Positions 47,201 through 57,064 of a DNA stretch of 64,000 nt are shown here, piece after piece (the stretch's first letter is position 1; every line of letters starts with the position of its first letter). The notes beneath the pieces are model-generated. The model was not told the DNA's origin. It saw only the letters and a list, made by a program, of their open reading frames with translations, and did not search any database. The stretch lies in the NCBI GenBank assembly GCA_019095985.1, contig CM032661.1, forward strand, positions 33,920,717 to 33,984,716, in the 5' to 3' direction. The DNA is from Streblospio benedicti (taxonomy: Eukaryota; Annelida; Polychaeta; Spionida; Spionidae). Made by a program: the position numbers and the translations under genes.

Positions 47201-50200
47201 TTAGGAATTTAATGTAAACTTTATACAGTAGAACCTCCAATTAAGACCATCTCTCTATTGAGACAATCTCTATAGTACGACAACGTTTCACGGTCCCAAC
47301 CCTTCATATAGCTACCAAAATGACCCTCTGAATAGACACCACCTCACTATAGAGACCATTTAACACGGGTCCCAAAGGTTATCCTAATAGGGAGGTTCTA
47401 CTGTATATTTTCTTATTACAATAAAAACGAATGATGTAGGGTTATTGTCTCAAGTTACCCATTAAGTCATGTTATCAAAGTTTGAGACGAGTACATTGTG
47501 TAGCTAGAAGCGGTTCACCTGCCACGTCTCCGTCAGGGACACGGTGTCGTCTGCCCACAGCACCGCGCCGTTCTCGTCCCGCGGGAACGACGCGTCGCCA
47601 CACTTCTGAAAGTCACAGTTGCCGATTTGGTGACAAGAATTCTGTTGAACATGAAGTCATGAAGTCCATTTGCTTCTGTGTGATTAGTGAGTTGGATAGG
47701 GAGTTCCGTATGGATAGGGAGTTGGACTCGTGACCAAAAGGTCGTGGGTTCGATTCTCAGTTGGGTCTGTTGGTGAGTGTTGAGTAAAACTTACCTCTAA
47801 CAGGTTGCACACTGCTCCGCGCGAAATACACGTTAAATAGATACAGGTCAGGCGAGTGAACACTAATGTGAGGGATAAGCACGTCTGCGCTACGGTAGTG
47901 ACCCGGGGAGTTGAGAATGGTATAGTGTGACAAGGATACCAAAGACCTGGTGTGAATGTAAACACGCTAGAGCATGACAAACTGAATTGCGACTGTAAAT
48001 AAGCACATTTACCTATGACTTGAACGTCACATCCGTTACTCGCAATACATGCGGCACACTCAATTCTATAGTCTATATGAAAACACTAACGGCAGATATA
48101 GGTTTTCAGAATAGTGGGAGAATGCAGCCGATGAACTGCTGAGACGTATTTATGCGATTGGTGATGCTGAAACCCTCTATAGTTGCCATATTTGGAAGAC
48201 TAGTGGGATGGTGGAGGGGGTTCCATGGTCCTGTACGACCTTGGATCTAGCATTCAATAGAAATTGCGCACAGTCTGTTAAGTTGGCATATCAAGTGAGG
48301 AATAAATAACAAAGGATTAGGTTTAGATGCAAATTTAATACCATGCTAATAAAAACTATATTTCGGCCTATCCAGCCTTCTTCAAGTTCATAAATGTTTT
48401 ATGAACTTGAAGTGGGCTGGATAGGCGGAAATATTGTTTTTCTAACCATGGCAATAAATTTGCATCTAAACCCAATCATTTATTAACTATTTATTATATC
48501 AAGATGCGCCACAGAGAAAAATCTGATCCTTCTGTGTGAAGTTTTAGCTTCATAATTGTATACAGTGTGTATTAATGAGCTTGTGCTGGGAACATCCGTT
48601 TTATAAATGCAATTTGGTTGATGAATCACAATCAAAATAGGACCATTTTCACCAATACAACACAACCTATAAATGTAAGCTTAGGGTTGTATAACATGTC
48701 TTAAGCTATATCTATTGTTAGTAAAAGTATGCTTGCTAAAAAGACACGAGAGGGAGAGAAGTTTGAAAATGTATGTGCAAGCACTGGGAAACATATATCA
48801 CCTAAATCCCATAACTTACCGGCATTGCGCATGGGCAGTGTATCAAGTAGTTGTCCACGTAGTCGAGCTTAAGGCGCTTCAGGCTGGTTCTCAGGGCGGG
48901 TACCACGTGCTCCCTCTTGTGGTCAGTGCTCCACAGCTGAAGTAAACCACCTCCTTTATAATGCATCTCCATTGTACATCGTGCTTTTCCAAATCAATGT
49001 AGCCCCACGCTGTATTTATGCACTCAATTCCCCAATATACTATGTGGATGAATTTCAATTGTAGCATATATTATTTGATTCACTGGTCTACTTGCCTTTA
49101 ATGCTGCAAAATATGTACTAAAATGACAAAAATGAAAAATTTGGCTTCATTGAAAGACATACACTACGAATCTTTTATTGTTCTTATTTGATGATACATT
49201 TAGTTTTGAAATTTACAAGAATCATCTTGCCTTTGTGGTGATGAACAAGTCTTCTCTCTTGATGTTGCCATCAGCCAGTTTGTCGCGTAGCGCCTCTCCC
49301 AGCCCCGCCTCGGAGCCCACGTACAGGAAGGCCGAGTCGAAGTGGCGGTAACCCGCGTCCAGGGCCGTGCGCACGCCGGCAGCTATTTCAGCTTGGAATT
49401 TCTGAAAAATATCAATACAATGATACAATCAAGATGTAAATAAACTATCTGTTAAGACTAGGAGGAGGACTGGCCTTTCGTGGTCTCTGTTTTGGAGGAC
49501 CGTGGTGATCTTGAGGACGGTGTGGGATTCCATGGGCACATATAGCGCCCCCCCCCCCCCACATTTCCTACAAAAATACTTCATTTTAAAGGGTTTTTTA
49601 TAAGTCCGACATCGATAGCACGTAAAAACCATGAACTCCCTTAAGTGCGCCCCCCCCCCCCACATTCCCTTTTCCCAAAAACCTAGATCTGCCATTGGGA
49701 CTGTAGAATATGATCTCATTATAGATGTAGATGACGTGTTTTATACACATCCATATGATTTCATGGGCGGTTGTGCTGTAGTAAGCTTACAAGTCTTTTG
49801 AATATCTGGCATAGAATTTTACTATATTAAGGTCACCGAGGGACTTCTTGAAATATGGATTTGCCTCACCGTTTTCAAGAGGGTTATTAGTTATTTTTAG
49901 AGCCTCACTAGAAATTAATATCAATACCATTTACGACTTACAGCAACAATACTTTAGTTAATGTTTGGAATGTTAAATTTTGATATTACAATGCTTACTC
50001 TAATTATAAAATGTGAATGGATACACTAGGAGATTAATTACATATATTGCCCTATTAATATATTTCAAGATAGTCAATGTTTGACTACCACCAAAAACAT
50101 TATGTAGACCATTATTCTAACACAACCTTCACATTCTGATTACTTTACAGTAGAACCTCTCTATTGAGACCACCCACTGGCTGTACTCCAGCGGTCTCAG

Positions 50201-50529
50201 TAGTGAGGCGGTCTCGTTAAGGAAGTTCACGCTGGCACGCTGGTCTCTACGAAGCGTTGTGTGAGAAGTGGCATTTCTTCTCGGTATACATGTATGCGTG
50301 GTCAGCATGTGAGGTTTTACTATATATTCACACATTACATTGCTACACGAAGCGTGTGGCCCAATGTGTATCTTTTAAATATTAACATTTATATTATAAG
50401 ATTAGACTAAGACTACAACGTTTGAATACTTACGGATTCGTCGCCATATCCTTGAAACAAACCGAGTCCCACTGCTGGCATTTTGGATCCATCATTCAAA
50501 ATGAAATCAGACACATTTACAGCAGACAT
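44231..50529 (-). CDS. Aldo-keto reductase, AKR1 type
   Basis: Exons: 50434-50529, 49231-49401, 48820-48936, 47519-47605, 46876-47099, 46311-46392, 45347-45430, 45033-45118, 44231-44276. They total 993 nt, 330 residues plus TAA, close to the 315-325 usual for cytosolic AKR1 enzymes, which reduce aldehydes and ketones with NADPH. The tetrad is complete: Asp54 and Tyr59 (HFDSAFLY), Lys89 (ITTK) and His122 (YLIH). VPKSSNPER at about 274 is the coenzyme-binding K-S-x-x-x-x-R region. GVSNFN, AYSPMG and the C-terminal YPFKDEL are typical. The exon with FPRDENGAV aligns with the aldehyde reductase AKR1A loop, but the subfamily is not decided. The residue after His122 is Cys, where AKR1 enzymes usually have Trp. 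Intron 2 begins GC rather than GT; its neighbours fit only this way. The donor of exon 7 (GTTCAC) is weak. Confidence 0.93.
46685..46854. mobile_element. pogo-like MITE, copy 1 in a reductase intron
   Basis: 170 bp, ends CATGTAGAACCTCC and GAGAGGTTCTACGG, flanked by TA on both sides. The interior has repeated GAGACCACCTC words. Its right end lies about 20 bp from the donor site of exon 5. Confidence 0.72.
47226..47403. mobile_element. pogo-like MITE, copy 2 in a reductase intron
   Basis: 178 bp, perfect 13-bp terminal inverted repeats CAGTAGAACCTCC, flanked by TA/TA. The TA duplication and CAG terminus fit the pogo/Tigger branch of Tc1/mariner. No transposase, so mobilised in trans. The best preserved copy in the window. 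Confidence 0.8.
47700..47785 (+). repeat. tRNA-derived SINE head in a reductase intron
   Basis: An A-box-like GTATGGATAGGGAGTTGG is followed by the B box GGTTCGATTCT at 47747-47757. GTGACC and GGTC can pair as an anticodon-type stem. The body probably continues to about 47990, but I found no tail to fix the end. Confidence 0.5.
48299..48491. mobile_element. Long hairpin (fold-back) element in a reductase intron
   Basis: Two arms of about 90 bp (48302-48392 and 48400-48490) are inverted repeats around a 7-bp loop. The best matched parts are TTTAGATGCAAATTT, CGCCTATCCAGCC-type and CTTCAAGTTCATA segments. Mismatches are scattered, roughly one in seven. Fold-back MITE is the likeliest nature. 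An RNA hairpin is possible since it lies within a transcribed intron. Confidence 0.65.
49540..49693. mobile_element. G/C-tract MITE relative, inverted, in a reductase intron
   Basis: Two C-runs of 11 or more bases flank a stretch with ACAAAAATACTTCATTTT. The right end reads CCAAAAACCTAGATCTGCC. Both features are the reverse complement of the element at 42575-42948. The left terminus is not clear. Confidence 0.5.
50148..50322. mobile_element. pogo-like MITE, copy 3 in a reductase intron
   Basis: 175 bp, left end CAGTAGAACCTCTC, right end GTGAGGTTTTACTA, flanked by TA. The interior has diverged more than copies 1 and 2, so it is older. Confidence 0.65.
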
Positions 50530-50789
50530 TGTTATATTTCAAATGCTGGTGTACTTTTAAGTATTAATGCTACATTGACTTTTAGTTCACCTGTTACACC
50601 TGTGTAATAAATATCTGAACCCGGATATTATTGCCATGTGAATTTGGTTAATGCTACACGTACATGTAAGCTTATGTCGTCTGCTAAAATCAATATGGTG
50701 GTTTTACCGAGGTCATCCATTCAACCTTCGTCTGCTAATCTCGTCAATACAATGACAGCCTTGATTGTTCTCAAGTTGCTGCTAACAGG

Positions 50790-50925
50790 ACCATGCGATA
50801 CTAAATTCACACCAGGCCATTGACATCCATGTCACACTATACAGCAAAAGTAAAACTGGAAATCGAACCCATGACATTCAAATCATGAGTCCAATTCTCT
50901 AACCATACTGCTATCATTTTGAAGA
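50790..50925 (-). repeat. tRNA-derived SINE fragment
   Basis: The minus strand has GGTTAGAGAATTGGACTCAT followed by the B box GGGTTCGATTTCC at 50858-50870. The GGCCATTGACATCCATGTCA tail is shared with the other copies. Confidence 0.5.
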
Positions 50926-51575
50926 GTCCCAAATCTTGATAAAGAGTAAACATCGAACCTCCATAAAGAGATCACCTTTTCACTAATACCACGTGAAGAC
51001 ATTCCTACCACTGGGCTTAATAGAGAGGTTCTGCTGGGCATGCACACGATAAGAGCTATGTGCGTGGATGTGTGTGTGTGTGTGTGGGGGGGGGGGGGTC
51101 GGTTTATCTAGCCCAACAAATACCTTTACAAGGTTTCTCTGAACATTTCATACACAAACTTCAAGAAAATATCACACTCAAAGGGACTGAACCCCCTGCA
51201 AACCCCACCCAAACCCATCCGCTGAGCACGGGCCTGTATGGCAGTGCACGTGTAAACACCAGGCAGCTGTTCGCCGGCGAGCGCGCTCACAGTGGGACCG
51301 GCCCGGGCATGTGGCAGCCGTGGTCGCGCAATGGGGCAGACACCATTGATTATAGTCCATGCTCACACACTGTGCTTTTTTTATGTCTTACGGTCACCAG
51401 ACAACATCTGCACTTACCGTCAAACAGGCACAGCGTCCTCTTTCAGCGTTATTTTTTTGTAACTGGAAGTGCTCTCTGATTGGAGGTTGCCTCCTGTCAT
51501 GACACGGGGTAGGAGTGGCGTTGGTCAGATAGCTGGGTTTGAGAAGACTTTGTGATCACACATTAAGAAAACCTT
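50926..51575. repeat. Dispersed repeat, left copy
   Basis: Matches 62310-62620 and 63250-63625: GAGTCCCAAATCTTGATAAA, CTGAACATTTCATA, and the GC-rich CACAGTGGGACCGGCCCGGG block through GACACCATTGATTATAGTCC. It encloses an old pogo-like MITE (GAACCTCCATAAAGAGATCA to AGAGAGGTTCTG) and a (TG)n(G)n run at 51069-51098. Confidence 0.7.
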
Positions 51576-54500
51576 TGTCTTTAAACTCTTCTGGATTCAA
51601 GATGGCAGCTACAGGAGATTAGTCCGTAGGTAGCACTGACGGTTCTCGGCCAGTTGGGGCTAGCTTTCTGAAACACCTTACAGTTGACAATGTTACAGTT
51701 AAACATTCTAAAATTAACCGAACATTAGACTACCAAAGGAGGCAAGCTACAATGCAACAGTCACAGACACACACTGCTGATATTCACTCAGTATCTATTG
51801 TTGCCACCAAATGTTGTCACCAATAGGTCTGTCAGAGCCTCACCCAGACCAGAATGACAGCCCCTGGGTGGGACTTCCCACCGGTGCTGGTGAAGACGGC
51901 TGGATGTATACAGACCGCAAAACAAGGCGAGGTTTGTCGTACAGAGATCAGTAGACCCCAGGCACATGCACACGGGTGTACTCGCCGAAATAGTACGAGA
52001 GTTGAGGGTGTGGGTTCTCTACATGTTGTGGCAACAATTCCTAAAACTAGATATTCCCGCTCTTTGATGCGGTCACGTGTCAAGAGATATAGAAAAAAAG
52101 AAAGATGTAACATCCGGTTAAAGACGTAATAACGTAGGAGGTGCGATCGGGTAACCTATTTGTTTCAGTTTCTGCATCCTCAATTCCCCATCTATTCCGC
52201 GAATATCATTCAAATCACAAGTTATTGGAAATGGCCCACAATACCAAGACCCACATTTTCGTGGATGTTCACTATTCACGGGCTCGGGCAATGAAAACAT
52301 CACGAAATTTAAACCTCACACAGTACGATCTTACATTGCCAAGTGAGAAAAAAGGTTATTGATATTGATTGTGATTGCACATCTATGTACACGTACTGTA
52401 AATTTTACCCGCTAAAAGCCACACAGTGTAACAACAGAGATTACAGAAAATGAGTTAATGAGTTAATGGAATTGGAAGTATGTCATGTATTTCAGTAAAT
52501 AACGTGAAATGCGGTGTCTGGTACAGGGAAATCATTACAACATACACAAGTAGCTCTTTTTTCGTGCCTATTTGTTGTCAGTGCATGACGTGCGTGCCTA
52601 TTTGCAATTCATTATCTGTCCGTGTATGACGCACCATCCTGAGTTTGGTTCCCTAGCGTATACAAGATCAAAAAATATGTTTGCTGTGACCATCATACAA
52701 TGCATGTAAGTGAATGTAAATACATGAATAATGCCTCCATTCGACTTGTGCATAAAGTATCCTTAGCACCGGCGAACTTGCATGGGTCGGTCGGCGCGGA
52801 TGCGTGCATAGAATTGCACAGTCCCTGCCAGTCTTCCCACAAACCTCGCTGAGATGAACAATAGAGCACTATTTTTTAAAACAAAAACAAACTTATTCCC
52901 AGCTCCAGCGCGAGGTCCGCCAGGCCCCAATACTCATCGCAAAAGTGGATGAACTGCAGATGTATCACTACACTCCATTCAGCTCTATTCTTTGAGTCAT
53001 TTCCAGTACATATTCAGGTCCGCGAGGCTTCAAACTGGTCATTTTCCTCTTTAATATGACGAATGGTTGCTACCACTCCCTGTTGACTGAACCAGTGTTT
53101 GCCAGACCCTCCTCCAGACCAGATTGACAGCCCTTGACTTCACACTGGTGCTGGCGGCGAATCACAAGCCAGGCGTGGGTTGCTTTAATGAGGGAACAAG
53201 ACAGGCGCATACGCACGTACGTCTAGCTAGCTTTTTCAATATATGAGATAATCTCTAGGGCCCCAAATCTACCGGTTTTAATAGGGTGACAATCCTACGT
53301 GGCCTGTCGCGTTCAAACACTGCACTATAACGGCGCACATTGCTCAATGCCAAGGGCGTACACAAGAACCAACGGATGAGAAAAGGCTAAACCGGCCTTG
53401 ACTAGCTGTTATTTTCACCTAATTGCATGGGTTGACTACCTCTAGTTTTTTTTAAAAACAACAACAACAACACTGTAATGATCTAATCTAACCTATTTTG
53501 TTTACTCTCTAAATCAAATGTGATGGAGGAGACAGACCGCTTAATATAAAAAGCGTGAAAGACAAATGTCAGGAAGTCACTCCCAGTTGATTTAACGGTT
53601 TCATACACGTGAAACTAAAGCAGCCGAAGGTGCTGAAAACGTCATTTTAGAGTCGCATATATTTGTACTGTTATTAAACTTGCCTAATGATAACTTGTCA
53701 ATCCGTTAGTCTGTATTATTCCGGCTATTACACCTCCATTTTATGCTGGGTTGACTGATCTTTCTAACTGTGTCTAAAAATCAAACCAATGAGTTTTCCT
53801 TGCACATTAACATTTATGCAGAATGTTAAGTAAAAGCCCACCAATGGACATGTGTATGCAGCCTTTGAGATCAGGAATGGCGGCAATCCATGTAAACTGA
53901 TCTTCCAGGGGTGTCTGTCCTTCGTTAGCTTACGAGAGAAATACGTTTTTGGTGTGCTCCATGTGAGAAAATAGGTATTACACCACTAATCTTTTTTTAA
54001 AGCGGCACAGTCCAGACAAGTATATGAATTCTGTTGTAATGCTGACGCCTGCTTTTGACTGCGACCACAAGCTACATGCTACAGACTTTTTCATCAGTGA
54101 CCGATTAAGGGGGAATTCTGAACTAGAAACGGGCTGTTGCTAAGACCCCTCATATTTTGACATTTTTACGCATGCATTTTTTTCGTGAATGCACCAAAAA
54201 ACAATGTTCTTCTACTAAATATTTTAGGGGGTCCTTTAATTTGCCGAAGGTTTCACACACCATTTTAAAAACAAAAACACCAAATCATAAGACGCATTGG
54301 GTTCATATGTTTTCTTGTTGTTCAAGACAAACAAATTGTGCTGAAAGATTTCAACCTGTCACGTTACTGCTCTCACTTTTTTAGGCACCCCAATTACCAG
54401 AAGCATCTTTTTATACACATATTTCATGATGTCGCTAGTAGGGAAAATGATCCTGACTTTCGATAAAGGGCCTCAATTCGAATCACAGCTAATATAATCA

Positions 54501-55396
54501 CTAATATAAACCTTAATTGGACACTGATCTTCACAAATATGCATATGATAGCTGTTGTAGAAAACCTAAAATTCACTTTGATCTGAAGTGCTATGAGTTT
54601 ATGTTTCACCAGGGCCACTTCATGTACGTAAAATGGAAGTGTAAGCTTGAAACTCTGTCATCAGCTATGTCTATTGTGGTGTAAATATGCTTGCTAAATA
54701 AATGTGTATGAGAGAGAAAGTTTTAAATGATCTAAAACAAATGTATTTGATAAACAGTTCTGGAGCTTTTTGTGAGGTAATGTCGACATCTGCTGGTGAC
54801 CACAGCCATCACCCAGATGTCCAATTTGCAGATATATACACGTCATAGCTGTTTGGGTTGCAGGGCAGTGGAAATATCATGATCGCAAGGTGACGGCAGC
54901 CAGAAATATATTTTGACACCTCGAGGATGAATGTGGTAACTGGGGTCTCATCTTGGGCATCACCAACAATGACTACAGATCACAGCTTTGGTTGTTCCCT
55001 TTCTGTGTCCTGTGTTATATAAATCGATATATCTGGTTCCCAGTGTTTGCTGATGCATTTTCATAGCTTCTCTCTCTTACACACATCTATTTCGTATATA
55101 AAACTATTCACATGATTTGCCTGTTCATTAAAAATGTTCCAATGTTCAACAATGTTCAAATATTCCAATATACCACATGGGCCACATACGTTTACATAAC
55201 AATAACCTGCCGCTGCTCTCTGACCCCGCCCACCACCGCTCATTGGCCCCACCCATTGACCTGACTGTCTCTGCCGGCGTTGGTGACTCAGTGACAGCGA
55301 TGTTGCTGCCACAAGTAGTGGCAGCTCAATCCATTGACCGCATCATTGTAGTGACAAATACACACAAGTTGATACACACTTAGATGGATTATTCGT

Positions 55397-56746
55397 GTGC
55401 TTGAAATGAGAGACTGTGCAGTAAGTAAAGCCTCCCGCCTCTTGCAGTGTATCCTCGTGGTGGTGCTGCTGGGCCTAGTGGTGATATGTAAAGCTCAATG
55501 CTCATTCTCGGACCACGCGCCTGATGCCACGACAATCACCATAACCGGCTGTGAGAACACCACAGTTATTACAGACGACCTCACACGATTCACCACCTTG
55601 AGCAATTTATATCTGTACACCAACCAAATCACGACATTCCCCGACCTCTCGGCAGTGGGAGGAATGCTGAAGATACTCCATCTGTCTGGGAACCAAATTA
55701 CAGATATCAGCGATGGTGTGCTTAATGATCTAACCGCCTTAGAAGAACTGTATCTGTCCAAGAACCAATTCACTACATTTCCCGACCTCTCCCCAGTGGG
55801 AGGGACGCTGAAGATACTCCATCTGTCTGGGAACCAAATCACTGACATCAGCGATGGTGTGCTTAATGATCTAACCGCCTTAGAAGAACTGCATCTGACC
55901 AAGAACCAATTCACTACATTTCCCGACCTCTCCCCAGTGGGAGGGACGCTGAAGACACTCTATCTGTCTTCTAATCAAATTACAGACATCAGCAATGACG
56001 TCCTTATTGATCTGACAGCCTTGGAAGCACTGTATCTGCGCAACAACCAATTCATCACATTCCCAAACCTCTCTGCAGTGAGAGGCACGCTGAAGACACT
56101 CAGTCTGTCTGACAACCAAATCACAGACATCAGCAACGACGTGCTTATTGATCTAACAGCGTTAGAAAAACTGTATCTCTACAACAACCCGAACCTCATA
56201 CGCTTACCACCTGCTGTCCTAGGAATGACAAATATGCGTTATCTCAAGATTTATGACACCGGCATCTCCCACCTGCCGCCCATCCTGCATGAGAACATTG
56301 CTGCTTTAGAGTTGAACATAGAGAGGAGTGTGGATGTTTGCAAATGTGAAAATGCGTGGCTAAAACAGGAAGGTCCCAACATGGCTCAATTCTATTATGA
56401 TGATGCTGACTGCGATGGCCAGTTTTGGTCTAATATGACCACACAAGACATGCTAGCCAAATGTATACAACAGAGAACACAGGAAACCAATCGGGTCACA
56501 CAAGCGAAAGTAGTGCCAACAAAAATGTCACTGTCACCATTCCTTTTGCATTCTTTTGAACGTGGGTTAAGTGAGAGTTGTTGTACAATAAAATGTATAG
56601 CCACCCCTGGATGTGTCTCCTTCTACTTTCAAAATTCTACAAGCGTAGTTGGTGAATGTGTCCTCATCGCTCCCGGAAGCAGCAGCAACGTATCGCCAGT
56701 GCCTGATGGAAACCTCCCAGTCTGGAACTATTTTGCTCTTATATGA
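55397..56746 (+). CDS. Secreted leucine-rich-repeat protein, intronless
   Basis: 449 residues. A signal peptide (core LLQCILVVVLLGLVVI, residues 15-30) is followed by LRRs. These form four 47-residue units at 91-137, 138-184, 185-231 and 232-278, each a pair of LRRs such as LHLSGNQITDISDGVLNDLT and LEELYLSKNQFTTFPDLS. An LRRCT-like cap with C-x-C at 315/317 follows. The C-terminal 60 residues (SCCTIKCIATPGCVSFYF and GECVLI) resemble a PAN/apple fold; this is tentative. No transmembrane segment follows, so secretion is inferred. The function is probably extracellular protein binding; no partner can be named. The first ATG is used; a second Met at residue 4 is equally possible. AATAAA at 57059-57064 is a candidate poly(A) signal. 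Confidence 0.85.
   Translation: MLEMRDCAVSKASRLLQCILVVVLLGLVVICKAQCSFSDHAPDATTITITGCENTTVITDDLTRFTTLSNLYLYTNQITTFPDLSAVGGMLKILHLSGNQITDISDGVLNDLTALEELYLSKNQFTTFPDLSPVGGTLKILHLSGNQITDISDGVLNDLTALEELHLTKNQFTTFPDLSPVGGTLKTLYLSSNQITDISNDVLIDLTALEALYLRNNQFITFPNLSAVRGTLKTLSLSDNQITDISNDVLIDLTALEKLYLYNNPNLIRLPPAVLGMTNMRYLKIYDTGISHLPPILHENIAALELNIERSVDVCKCENAWLKQEGPNMAQFYYDDADCDGQFWSNMTTQDMLAKCIQQRTQETNRVTQAKVVPTKMSLSPFLLHSFERGLSESCCTIKCIATPGCVSFYFQNSTSVVGECVLIAPGSSSNVSPVPDGNLPVWNYFALI
55667..56230 (+). repeat. Intragenic 141-bp tandem repeat of the LRR gene
   Basis: Four units starting at 55667, 55808, 55949 and 56090, all beginning CTGAAGA. Units 1 and 2 differ at only a handful of bases, units 3 and 4 more. 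The two most alike units are adjacent, which suggests recent unequal exchange or slippage. Confidence 0.75.
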
Positions 56747-57058
56747 GTCAACTCATACTAGATGAAAATATATAATTGGTAATGTTTGACATTAAATGAA
56801 CAATGTTATGAATATGATATAATATGAATAACAGTGAAGGCATGTACTAAAATCCCCATGGCAAAACAAAGTTGATGTGACCAAGCGTTGACCTAGGCAT
56901 GACTAGATGGGTGACCTAATTTGTAAACTTATCCACGGAAATCTGTGACTATGTCCGTGTTATAACACTTGTTAAAACCCCTCAAATTATATCTCCATAC
57001 TGGCAACCTATAGCAATATAAGTTTATGAGGCGGTCATTGTTGTTTTGCACTTTGTTT

Positions 57059-57064
57059 AATAAA
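57059..57064 (+). terminator. Candidate poly(A) signal of the LRR gene
   Basis: AATAAA 313 nt after the stop codon, the first clear one on this strand after the reading frame. Confidence 0.4.

Larger units (their letters stand above)
50530..55396. other. Intergenic region between reductase and LRR genes
   Basis: 4.9 kb between divergent genes, so promoters of both should lie at its ends. Contents: a SINE fragment, a long dispersed repeat (50.9-51.6 kb) with a (TG)n/(G)n run, two similar segments at about 51830-51905 and 53095-53165, and a repeat at 54640-54735 related to 48690-48780. A TATATAAAT string lies at about 55016, possibly too far upstream to serve the LRR start. No coding exon was found. 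Confidence 0.5.

Noticed and set aside
55495-55914. 139-residue minus-strand frame in the LRR gene, plus another at 55880-56119
   Set aside because: Antisense shadows of the tandem LRR repeats.
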